Part shown: positions 11,001-18,755 of the stretch, piece after piece | How positions within the stretch are numbered: the stretch's first letter is position 1 | How the letters are laid out: each line of letters opens with the position of its first letter | Assembly (NCBI GenBank): GCA_016098155.1 | Contig: JAAAJB010000651.1 | Span: forward strand, 1 to 18,909 | Source of the DNA: Actinomortierella ambigua | Lineage: Eukaryota > Mortierellomycota > Mortierellomycetes > Mortierellales > Mortierellaceae | Length of the DNA: 18,909 nucleotides | Reading direction: 5' to 3' | Position numbers and translations under genes: made by a program | Notes under the pieces: model-generated | Database searches by the model: none | What the model was told of the DNA's origin: nothing | What the model saw: the letters and a program-made list of their open reading frames with translations, nothing else

Positions 11001-11447
11001 GTTGTGGCTTCGGTGAACCATCTGGATGAGGCGGCACTGGTACGTATCCTGACCGAACCGCGCAACTCACTGGTCAAGCAGTACCAGGGCTTGTTTGCGC
11101 TGGCGGACATCAAGATGCAGTTCTCGACCGCAGCGCTGCATGTCATTGCCCGCCAGGCGATCGAGAAGCAGACGGGCGCGCGTGGCTTGCGACGGATCAT
11201 GGAGGCGCTTTTGCTGGATGTTATGTATGAAGCACCCGGATCGTCGATGAAGCACGTTATCATTGACCGTGAGGTGGCTCTGGGCAAGAAGCCGGCCATG
11301 TGCTTCGCTCGAGGAGGCGAGGCGCTGGTGGACGAGGCGCTGTCGAGGGATGAGCAATACATGCAACAGCAGCAACAACAACAACTACTCGATAATGAGC
11401 AATCACAGGATGATGACCAACGCGTGGCCGAGGCTGCCTCTGCTTAA
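8048..11447 (+). CDS. clpX: Mitochondrial ATP-dependent Clp protease unfoldase subunit ClpX
   Basis: Exons 8048-8552, 8988-9250, 9384-9714, 9843-10136, 10275-10469 and 10588-11447 join with matching phases to 815 residues. AAA+ unfoldase, expected in the mitochondrial matrix. The N-terminus is basic and rich in Ser/Thr; [11 protein letters not shown] at 66-76 fits a two-step presequence cleavage site. Motifs seen: conserved N-edge [13 protein letters not shown] at 261-273, Walker A GPTGSGKT at 439-446, pore loop GYVG at 472-475, Walker B IVFIDE at 500-505, arginine finger in EFIGRLPV near 665, sensor 2 GARGLRR at 726-732, and the ClpP-docking IGF at 612-614. There is no CxxC zinc-binding domain. 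A Gly/Ser-rich insert (about 546-577) occupies the position of the RKH pore loop, a Pro/Ser-rich linker of over 100 residues precedes Walker A, and seven Gln lie near the C-terminus. The IGF loop implies a ClpP partner, unlike yeast Mcx1. Confidence 0.95.
8553..8987 (+). other. clpX intron 1, 435 nt
   Basis: This intron runs from GGTAAAC at the donor to CTATAG at the acceptor. The flanking exons join in phase 1 to make a Gly codon. It is three to four times longer than the other clpX introns (133, 128, 138 and 118 nt). I see no gene or structured RNA in it. Confidence 0.8.
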
Positions 11448-11472
11448 ATGTGTTATAGACAAATGAAGCCCC

Positions 11473-11475
<3 letters not shown>

Positions 11476-11514
<39 letters not shown>
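11476..11514 (+). repeat. (TC)n microsatellite, 39 nt
   Basis: A near-perfect TC repeat that begins 29 nt after the clpX stop codon. It is followed directly by TTGCAG, so it looks like a polypyrimidine tract with a splice acceptor. Confidence 0.92.
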
Positions 11515-11516
<2 letters not shown>

Positions 11517-11746
11517 CAGACTTGGCATGTCTTCAACTTGAACACTTGTAAAGGCCAACTTTGTGGGTGTAAATCAACATTGCCAAGCCACCCAAAGGAA
11601 GGTGATCTCCGAGAGTTGGACTTGGACTCTCCATGAAACAGCGTGAAGCTTGAGGCCCGCCTTTTCATTTGCCCTCGACAGCCCCTCGTTACCGCCCTCC
11701 CTTTGTTGCTCTTGTGCTCCAGAGTCCTCCACCTCTCTGTGCGCTG

Positions 11747-11791
11747 TTCACCGTTTCATTGCTTCTCCCTTCACCGTTCCATTGCCCTCCT
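11747..11791 (+). repeat. 23-nt imperfect tandem duplication upstream of mS23
   Basis: TTCACCGTTTCATTGCTTCTC at 11747 recurs as TTCACCGTTCCATTGCCCTC at 11770, offset by 23 nt. The second copy ends about 28 nt before the start codon, so it is probably in the 5' leader or core promoter. Confidence 0.7.
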
Positions 11792-11818
11792 TCCTCGTCC
11801 CGCCACTTTTAATACAGA

Positions 11819-12664
11819 ATGTCGTCCCAGGCACCTGCCAAAGTGTACGCCCATGTCACCAAGCTGCTGAAGGCTAATCTGATCAAGAACCCTCCAGCAT
11901 GGTACCCCGCCACCAGCATTGCTCCCCCTTCGCCCACATTCCTGCGTCAGCGCGATGTCTCAGGCATCCCATTGACAGGAGAGCTGCCCTTTGAGCAGGA
12001 GCAACGAGAGGAGAAGGAGAAGGAGGCCAAGAAGGCCGCGAAGGCAGCAGGAGAGACTTATGTTGCGCCTTCGGCCAAGGCCACGCCTTTGCTGTCGCGG
12101 TCAGCACGGTCGATCAAGCATCTCCGATACAAGGCCGAGCGGCCCAAGCAGATTGTCTACCCGGAGGATCGTCTGCGTCGGCGGTTTTATGAGGACCATC
12201 CTTGGGAGCTGCGTCGTCCTCGTAGCTTGATCGAAACCACTGGCAATGGCACCCAGCGTGAATGGTCGTCACTCCTTCAGCCTAACCGCGCGCTTTCTGA
12301 ATTGACCGGTGAAGAGTATGTTGTTGCTGCTGTTGTTGTTAGCCTTTTTGTTCAGTGTACATTTGCAGAGGAGGATCGATGAGGCAATCACTAATCATTA
12401 ATCGTTCGTTTGTTTTCTTGTGTGGCGAATAGTGTCATCCAATACCAGATGTTTTTGATGTCCAAGGGTCACTCGGAGCGTGAGGCCTACTCAATGGCCA
12501 CCTCGGAGTTCTACAAACTGCGTGCTCAGGAGGAGACAGAGGTTCGTGTGGCTCGGGAACAGGCAGTGGCCTTTGGCGCCAAGCCCCGCAAGAACTTTGT
12601 CCAGAATGGACTCAAGCGTGAGGAGGAGGCCCTTTTGCGCGCACATAGCGTCGACCGTCTGTAA
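11819..12664 (+). CDS. RSM25: Mitochondrial small ribosomal subunit protein mS23 (Rsm25 family)
   Basis: Exons 11819-12315 and 12433-12664 join in phase 2 (donor GTATGT, acceptor AATAG, 117-nt intron) to give 242 residues. The junction reads GED-VIQYQMF. The N-terminal part (about 9-30: VYAHVTKLLKANLIKNPPAWY) matches the opening of the fungal Rsm25/mS23 family. It continues with an Ala/Lys/Glu-rich helical stretch (58-78), basic segments, and the C-terminal block LMSKGHSEREAYSMATSEFY at about 174-193. Family knowledge: it is a structural component of the mitochondrial 37S small subunit. No separate cleavable presequence is obvious, which is usual for this family. The start is the first ATG after a pyrimidine-rich leader, with good context. 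Reading through the intron hits a stop within 23 codons, so splicing is required. Confidence 0.92.
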
Positions 12665-12993
12665 AAAGATGTGTCGCTGTAATTCTTTTGTTTTGGCTTT
12701 TTTTGCAACGAACGACCGCTCTAAGAACTTTATAGACTCTTAGGACTCTCAGCATTCATCATTTCGTTACTCTTTTCTATTCTCTCTGTTCAATGTACCG
12801 GTATTCATTCTCTACGCCTCAGTCGGCCCCTTTTGGACTACTCTGTTCAATGCGGAGAAAATTCATCTGCCTCAGTTGAGGCGATCGTGTGACAATTCCT
12901 TTCGTGGTTACTCTCACAAGTTTGAAAAAATTCCCCCCTTTTATTCATTGCAACGATAACTGGCGTGATCCGCAATTGACCGCTACAGCCCGT
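12665..12993. other. Convergent 3' spacer between mS23 and SRP14
   Basis: This 329-nt region lies between two stop codons facing each other and holds both 3' UTRs. An AATAAA for SRP14 is present on minus. I see no clear poly(A) signal for mS23 on plus, and no gene. Confidence 0.65.
12940..12945 (-). promoter_or_regulatory. Poly(A) signal AATAAA for SRP14
   Basis: TTTATT on plus reads AATAAA on minus, about 50 nt past the SRP14 stop codon. The position is typical of a fungal polyadenylation signal. Confidence 0.55.
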
Positions 12994-13771
12994 TCATGCT
13001 GTCGCCTTCTTTTCCTTGGTTTTGGGTGCCTTTTTCCGCTCCTTCTTCTTCAGCGCATCCATACTGGTCTTGACGATTGCCGTGTACTGAAGCATGAATC
13101 GTTCCAGGTCATTAGGCTGGACAAGGGTTGAAAATGTGGTCTTGGAGCCTGCCTTTAATCGGACCATGGTTGCATATTCCTTGATGGCTGCCGAGTCGTT
13201 CATGGGGGTATCGTTGTCAGTATCCTTTGCTGCTGCTGCAATCTTGTCCTTCTTGGTCTGATACGTGTCTAAACTCGGCAATAGAGTCACAAGGTCCACG
13301 CGAGGACAAAGACAACAACAAAAATAACGGTCAGCTCCAGGTGATACTATTCGCGCTTTCAGCTACATGTTCTTCATGGCGATTAGGTCCTGCTTGGGTC
13401 GTTTGCCATTCAGTTAGCGTGATATGTCGATCCTTACGTCGCTTCATAGTCAGGTAGACCGAGTTCTTGGTCTTGGTCTCCTCAAAAGTCTTGTGGAGCC
13501 TTGTCAAGAACTATGGGAATGGATAATAAGAGAAAAGTTTGAGTCCATAATGGTCGCTTGATTCTGAGTAATACGGTGGTAGTGCATATTGTTCCTGACC
13601 AAAAGAGGGCTTGTGGTGACCCCCCTGATCTGCTTAGTGCTCAGTCATCATCCCGGTAGACCACAAGGGTCTACCTTCATGTGAAAAAGACACCAAGGGA
13701 GACCATCTTTCCATAGGCATTTCGCACATTTCTCCAAGCCTTGCGCGTACTTTGTCATTGTCGACCAGCAT
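12994..13771 (-). CDS. SRP14: Signal recognition particle 14 kDa subunit (SRP14)
   Basis: Three exons on minus, 13771-13751, 13510-13438 and 13268-12994, give 122 residues. The first exon is only seven codons (MLVDNDK), joined in phase 0 (donor GTACGC, acceptor CATAG) to FLTRLHKTFEE. The second intron splits a His codon in phase 1 (donor GTAAGG, acceptor TTTAG). The protein follows the SRP14 plan: the short MLVDNDKFLTRL opening, the SVYLTMKR strand, a variable Ala/Asp loop, the KTTFSTLVQPNDLERFMLQY segment, an amphipathic helix and a Lys-rich tail (about 104-122). Family knowledge: with SRP9 it binds the Alu domain of SRP RNA in the cytosol and slows translation during ER targeting. The length is close to that of animal SRP14 without its Ala-rich extension. 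An in-frame reading from the third exon back into the intron (MDLVTLLPSL) is an artefact. Confidence 0.92.
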
Positions 13772-15492
13772 GATGAAATAGTGTGAATCGTCTTGTCGTT
13801 GGATGAAGGCAATGAACACTGGAAGAATTCAGCCCTTTGTCGAGCAGAGGCAAAGTGCTTAAGGTGTGCAGGAAACTCGTGTGTGATTGGAGAAATCACA
13901 ACCCAGGCAGCAGGACCGATTTTTTAAATTTCTCTTGCACTGCTCTTTCGCCAACACACAGAACAGGGCCATTGCTCGGTCGAAACAACTTGTTACTCTA
14001 CATCGTGGGGGGGGGGGCGGTGTTCGGCCCATCAGTGTGATGCCTGCATTCTGTTTTTCTGTGGGTCATTTCTCATGCTTGCGGGATTCAATGTAGCAAC
14101 GTGCACTGGAGTGGTGCACAGGCCATCGCTGAGCTGCCTGCTTTTCATACTCTAGCCTTTTTTCTCGATCTCTGTGCGCCTCGATGTTGACCTGTTTACT
14201 GAAGCAGCGTTTGGCCCGTCGTTATACAGCCTGCATTCATTAGCTTTGCACGCCTTAAAGGCGATGTTTATGCGAAAAGTTGTATATAGCCGCCGGCGTG
14301 GAGCAATCTGCTTTCCTTGCTTTCCTTGGCCTTATTTGCGATGCCTGCTCGCCTCGATGGCGACCTGTTCACTGGAGAGGTGCTCGGCCTTCCGTTGCTC
14401 CGCCTGAATTCCTCCTCATATTGCTCTTTCTCGATGCTTGTGCGCTTCGATGGCTTTATGTACGCGGAAAGTCATGTATTGGAGCCATAGCTGTGCTGGG
14501 GTACTGGCCCACATTTCATCACCGGTGTCGTAATGTTTGCGAAGCTTGGACGTGCCTTAGATTCATGGTGGAAGCTGGCAGAACCATTACGTATCATCAC
14601 CGACTGTTCAACCACCAGTGAATGGCTCCTACCGAGATGCACCAACACTTGGATCCCTCTGGTGAACAGAGGCATCGTTAGATGGTATGTGAGCGTAAAG
14701 GGGGCGAGCAAGGACAGGTCTACCCCTCACTGCATCGCTTTCCTTTTTAGGAGGAATGAACAACAGCGAAGAGTTCCTGTACCCTCTGTCGAATGGGAGA
14801 CAGGATTTAGAGCTTGAAAATATTGGTGGCGTCCTCTCGCGTTGTCGTACCTTTGCAAGCTTCTACATCCTTCGCGTCCCGTAGCGTATTCCGACCTCTC
14901 TTCTCGCTTGTAGTTTGCGAGGCATCACTTTCAAAAGGCCATCTTATTCTGTAGCATGCCATACTTAAGCGCCCAGAACGGGTGAAGTAAGACTTTCTGT
15001 TTGGATGTCGCTACTAGAATAAATGCAAGACGCCGATGTCCGCTGTTCCCAGTTTCAGGCTCGCTCCCCTATCTCTCCATCACCTGCATAGTGTTAGCGT
15101 GGTACGAGTCGTCAAGATGTTAGCGTTACCACTTCCAAGGGTTGGCTTTGCCTTTGCACCCCTAGTCCCTACCCTTGTTCAAACCGAAGAGCCCATCCAA
15201 CAGCCGCGAGGATTAGTGTGGTGTGTAAGCCTCTGAGAAAAAGTAGTGAGTGGCAGAGAGAGTGAGAGACAACCAGGTTTTTCCTGTCATAGAGTGAGCT
15301 TTTTTTTATACTGGACTTGACTCGTGCGCGCGTTCTCCCGCTCTCTATCACACCCTCCTTTGTCCAGGCGGGCCGAATCAGCACAGTTCATCTTTTTTGT
15401 TTGTCAGCCTTTCCACCGTTCCCGCTCCTCATTCCCTCCTCGCCACTTTTTTTTTTTTCATCCTTCACCCATTCCTTCATTACGTGGCAATC
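13772..15492. other. Divergent spacer between SRP14 and LCB3, 1.7 kb
   Basis: This separates the SRP14 start (minus) from the LCB3 start (plus). It contains a run of 11 G at 14007-14017 that abuts a degenerate tandem array, then about 800 nt with no gene I can support. Near the LCB3 end, a T-run followed by ATAC lies at about 15300-15310, and a pyrimidine-rich leader with a T-run (about 15448-15459) precedes the start codon. Open frames at 14280-14621 and 14533-14817 have no recognisable protein features. Confidence 0.6.
14010..14455. repeat. Degenerate tandem array, period about 90 nt, about five units
   Basis: A core of about 22 nt, best seen as CGATGCTTGTGCGCTTCGAT at 14432, recurs with its end at 14093, 14186, 14266 (weak), 14360 and 14453; steps are 93, 80, 94 and 93 nt. 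A second block (TTCACTGGAGAGGTGCTCGG at 14369) recurs at 14103 and 14195, and part of it near 14021. GACCTGTTTACTG at 14188 matches GACCTGTTCACTG at 14362. Two independent blocks keeping the same period support a real, old tandem repeat. A possible further copy is at about 14540-14568. The alignment was done by eye. Confidence 0.65.
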
Positions 15493-18009
15493 ATGTCGCC
15501 CCCTTCTACTAACGAGAAGGCCGATTCGTTTGCCATCGATGCCGATTATGACATTGAGATCCCTGCAGGCGTCGCTCCAGAGAGCTACTACGACTCACAA
15601 TTGAGCCCTCTTCGTGCCTACCTCCGTCGCCTCCTACTGCCATTCATTCGACATGAGACTGTCATTCTGCATCACATGCAGGTATGCTTCTGCTCCATGG
15701 GTGTTGTCTGTCATGGGGAGTGGGGGGGAGAACCGACCAACGTACAAACACCTACCCCTGGACAACATACACAACGCGAGGTGGCACTGATAACGGCCCC
15801 AATCACAATCACCCCCCTGAACAGCCCGCCCTATCTGACTTCTCTATCGCTTTCATTTGCAATGTGTAAAGCTCAAGGTGCGCAACGCTTTCCTCGACCA
15901 GTACTTTTCACTGTCAGCTTTCTCGGGAACACACACGTTCTTCATGATCGCGCTCCCTCTTCTCTTCTGGTTCGGATACTCTGATATTGCTCGAGGGTAA
16001 AATACTGCTGTGGTTTTTTTTTTTTTGCTTGTGCTTTCTGTGCGCGGCCAACGCTACGCTCATCTTGGAATGCGTTGATCTCTTCACAGTGTTACTCCCC
16101 CCCCCCCTGAAGGATCAAGAGCCATAACTGTTTATTCTTTCTGCTTTTTTTCGTGTGTGTGTCCATTGCATAGATTCACTCTCATTGCTGCTCTCGGCGT
16201 GTACTGGGCTGGCTTCTTTAAGGCAAGTGCTCGTGGAAATGAGGACGCGATAGTGAAGCATGTATCAAGCCATGCAGAGCGGGAGGAAGAAGGGGCATCG
16301 ACATGTGCCATTCGATGTATTTTGTTTTTCCTGTGTCCTCGAAAGTTTAGAATGGCTAATTCTTTCTCCGGACATATTCTTACCAATTTTACAATAACAG
16401 GACTACTTTTGTCTGCCCCGACCACTTTCACCGCCTGTAGTCCGCCTTTCCCGCTCAAAGTCAACCTGCCTTGAGTATGGATTCCCTAGCAGCCACTCCA
16501 CCAACGCAGTGTCAATAGCGCTTTTCTTGTATAGCCACATCCTCTTGACGGACGCGAACTCCTGGCAGCCATATACTCGCGAGCTGGCGTGCTTTGGTCT
16601 CATCGTCTATGCCGTCAGCATCGTGTATGGACGTCTTTATTGTGGCATGCACTCGATCACTGGTAAGGATAGGGTTATGTATATTGGAGAGGACAACGAT
16701 AGAGGGCATCTTTTAAAATCTACCTTGCACTAACCCCTTGTCACTTTTTTCTTTTTTTGAAAATAGACTGTGTTGGTGGGTCAGCTATCGGCGTTGCTAT
16801 CTGGGGGGCCTATTGGTACTACCGTGAGGCGATTGAGTACTACATGGTCAGCCCTATCTGGTGGGGTAAGGATTGCACCGTGTTCACTTGCAGGAGGCTA
16901 TTCTCGCTTGTCAATATGGACAGTCCGTGACTGAAAGCAGGAAAAACACACGACCAGTACTGACGTTGCCTCCCCTTCCCTTACTATTCCTGTTTTCATT
17001 TGAATGATCAGTTCCCCTGGTGGTCGCCGCGATTGGTATCCTCTTAGTGTCTATAATCCCAGATCCGGTGGACGACTGTCCCTGCTTCGACGACTGTGTT
17101 GCGTTTGTTGCCGTTCTTATGGGCTTGATTCCTGGCAGCATCCACTTTGCCTCCACCAAGTACTCGTCGACAGTCCCTGTCCCAGCTACGGTTCCATACA
17201 CAACCGAACTCGGCCCTGTGAAGAGCATCCTCCGCATGCTGTTTGGTATGCTGATATTCCCGAGGCAGAGCTGTTTTCTTATCCAGCGGCAATTTCCACT
17301 TTCATCGTATTTAACACCATTTGTCCCGTTTTTCTGTTTTTTACACAACAATAATTTAGGTATTGTGGTTCTCTTTGTGTGGCGTATGATTGCCAAGAAA
17401 GTCCTCTATGTGATCCTGCCACCGATCTACAAGCTCTTCAGCCTTCCGTACCGACCTCACTTTATCCCAGCCAGCACCTACAACTCCCTCTCCAAATACC
17501 CTATTGGCAAGGTGCCCTCAGTGATCGACCTGCCATCCATGACGGCTGATGTCGGGACGGTCGGTCTGCAGTCGACCATGGACGTGCACGAAAAGTTTTC
17601 CCAACAGGCGGCTTCACAGGAGCTCCGGGCAAGAAAAGGAGCCTCCGAATCGACGCTCATCAATGAGTCCTCGGAGAACAGTAGCACGGAGGCGGAGGAC
17701 GAGAAGAAGGCCACCGCTGGACTGCAGCTGCCCCACCATCACCAATTTTACCCTTCACAACAGCAGCAGCAACAACAACAACAACCCCCGACAGCAAAGA
17801 GGAGCCGCCATGTGAAAGATATCTCGAACCTTGACAACGAGGCAGAGGCCCTGCTTCGGGTGGAGCGCATGCACCCGCCCAAGAGCCGCTTTGACGTCGA
17901 TATTGTCAGCAAGTTGGTAGTCTATGCTGGCATTGGCGCTTTGGCGGTGGACGGCATCCCCATCATGTTTGAACTTATTGGCCTTGGTGCGCCCGCCATC
18001 CACCATTAA
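15493..18009 (+). CDS. LCB3: Long-chain base-1-phosphate phosphatase (Lcb3/Ysr3 type, PAP2 superfamily)
   Basis: Exons 15493-15681, 15872-15996, 16174-16222, 16401-16662, 16767-16865, 17012-17245 and 17360-18009 join with matching phases to 535 residues. The PAP2 phosphatase signature is complete: KDYFCLPRP at 121-129 (K-x6-RP), PSSH at 150-153, and R199-x5-H205-x3-D209. His205 is expected to be the nucleophile. Hydrophobic segments occur at about 83-100, 106-120, 158-170, 183-197 and several times later, so it is a multi-pass membrane protein. By family knowledge it sits in the ER and removes phosphate from dihydrosphingosine- and phytosphingosine-1-phosphate. The region after the core is Ser/Gln-rich with nine consecutive Gln, then ends in a conserved-looking hydrophobic block (VSKLVVYAGIGALAVDG). 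The third intron is GC-AG and the last intron is in frame. Substrate preference is inferred from the family. Confidence 0.93.
16223..16400 (+). other. GC-AG intron of LCB3
   Basis: The donor is AAG|GCAAGT and the acceptor ATAACAG|GAC, 178 nt apart. Joining here gives FFK-DYFCLPRP, so the catalytic Lys of the first phosphatase motif is the last codon before the intron. No GT donor nearby restores the motif. AG|GCAAGT is the usual context of GC-AG introns. Confidence 0.82.
17246..17359 (+). other. In-frame, stop-free last intron of LCB3
   Basis: The intron (donor GGTATGC, acceptor AATTTAG) is 114 nt, exactly 38 codons, and contains no stop in the frame of the flanking exons. Splicing gives MLFG-IVVLFVW; retention would insert 38 mostly hydrophobic residues. 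Confidence 0.78.
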
Positions 18010-18172
18010 TCCCCCTAACCTCCCTATTTTCAGCACTACTATTTTTCATTCCCCTCCCCTCTCCCGCTATTGTAATATATGTAATAGACACAGTTGCATT
18101 GGGCGTGGCGAAGGAATAATGGAAGGCTTTGATACCTTGGGCTTGATTGAGTGAAGGCCTGAGCGCCTGTCG

Positions 18173-18178
18173 AATAAA
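18173..18178 (+). promoter_or_regulatory. Poly(A) signal AATAAA for LCB3
   Basis: AATAAA lies 164 nt past the LCB3 stop codon on the sense strand, and an AT-rich stretch follows. Confidence 0.5.
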
Positions 18179-18392
18179 TCAATCCTTTCTTTATGATATT
18201 CATTTTGCGACAGACGGCGATTGCCGGATGAGATTATTGCTGTTTTCACTTTTTTTTTTGGTTGAACAGCCTGTTATTCTTGGTTATGCCTTGATCAACA
18301 TCACTAGCAACAGTGAACTTGTTTTTGCGACGTTCCACATGACAAAAATAGGGTACATTTATTTTATTCCAAGAAGCATCTCCTCAGCTGCC

Positions 18393-18518
18393 TATCCCTC
18401 GGAGGATCTGCGCTGGCGCGTCGTTATTTTGTTCGGTATCTATGGAATGGCATCCAGCGAGGCTGCCAAGCTATGGTTCTTATCTAAGCAAGGTGTAGTG
18501 GACAAGTACTTTAGCTGA
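18393..18518 (+). pseudogene. Transposase-like helix-turn-helix fragment (Tc1/mariner-IS630 type), decayed
   Basis: The frame encodes YPSEDLRWRVV, then GMASSEAAKLWFLS, then a VDKY motif, and ends at a TGA at 18516-18518. DLRWRVV, a Gly turn, EAA and a second helix with LS is the usual pattern of the N-terminal DNA-binding helix-turn-helix in Tc1/mariner-IS630 transposases. No catalytic DDE domain follows in the window. After the stop, NPTGSV and TGRKSRKDDE appear in a different frame and could be the linker that normally follows this domain, so the copy looks frameshifted and truncated. No terminal inverted repeats were found. The family assignment rests on pattern recall. Confidence 0.4.
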
Positions 18519-18755
18519 TCCATGCACAAAGCACTGTTGTGAAGATAGTCAGCCCTTTTCAACCCAACAGGTTCAGTAATGCTTTTGGCCATGACCGGTC
18601 GTAAATCAAGAAAGGACGACGAGTGAACTCCAAAGGAGTGTTGCCTCGAAATGAGGAGGGTCAATTGCAAATAGAAGAGAGAGAACGAAACATTCTTGGT
18701 TTTAAGCAGGTAAAAAGCTATGCAATCAATTTTTCAGCCCCTGAAGCCACCCCCT

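Larger units (their letters stand above)
11448..11818. other. clpX-mS23 spacer
   Basis: This 371-nt tandem spacer holds the clpX 3' end and the mS23 promoter. A CT microsatellite follows the clpX stop. The 150 nt before the mS23 start are pyrimidine-rich and contain a 23-nt near-duplicate. No AATAAA signal is visible for clpX. Confidence 0.6.
18010..18755. other. Downstream region of LCB3 with transposon debris
   Basis: The LCB3 3' UTR and poly(A) signal fill the first 170 nt. A transposase-like fragment lies at 18393-18518. From 18519 to 18755 frames are short and broken: NPTGSV and TGRKSRKDDE at about 18561-18614 may be further transposase remains in another frame. Confidence 0.5.

Noticed and set aside
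12994..13299. SRP14 starting at MDLVTLLPSL as a single-exon protein
   Set aside because: Those residues come from the second intron; joining to 13438-13510 and 13751-13771 restores the conserved N-terminus.
14533..14817. 94-codon plus frame in the SRP14-LCB3 spacer
   Set aside because: It has no recognisable domain, no splice partners and lies beside degenerate repeats; I take it as chance.
14955..15000. 5S rRNA-like string (CATACTTAAGCGCCCAG)
   Set aside because: Only the TTAAGC part resembles a 5S internal promoter; flanking sequence does not fit the gene or its fold.
16132..16464. Minus-strand 110-codon frame
   Set aside because: It overlaps LCB3 exons 3 and 4 and the GC-AG intron in antisense and has no features of its own.
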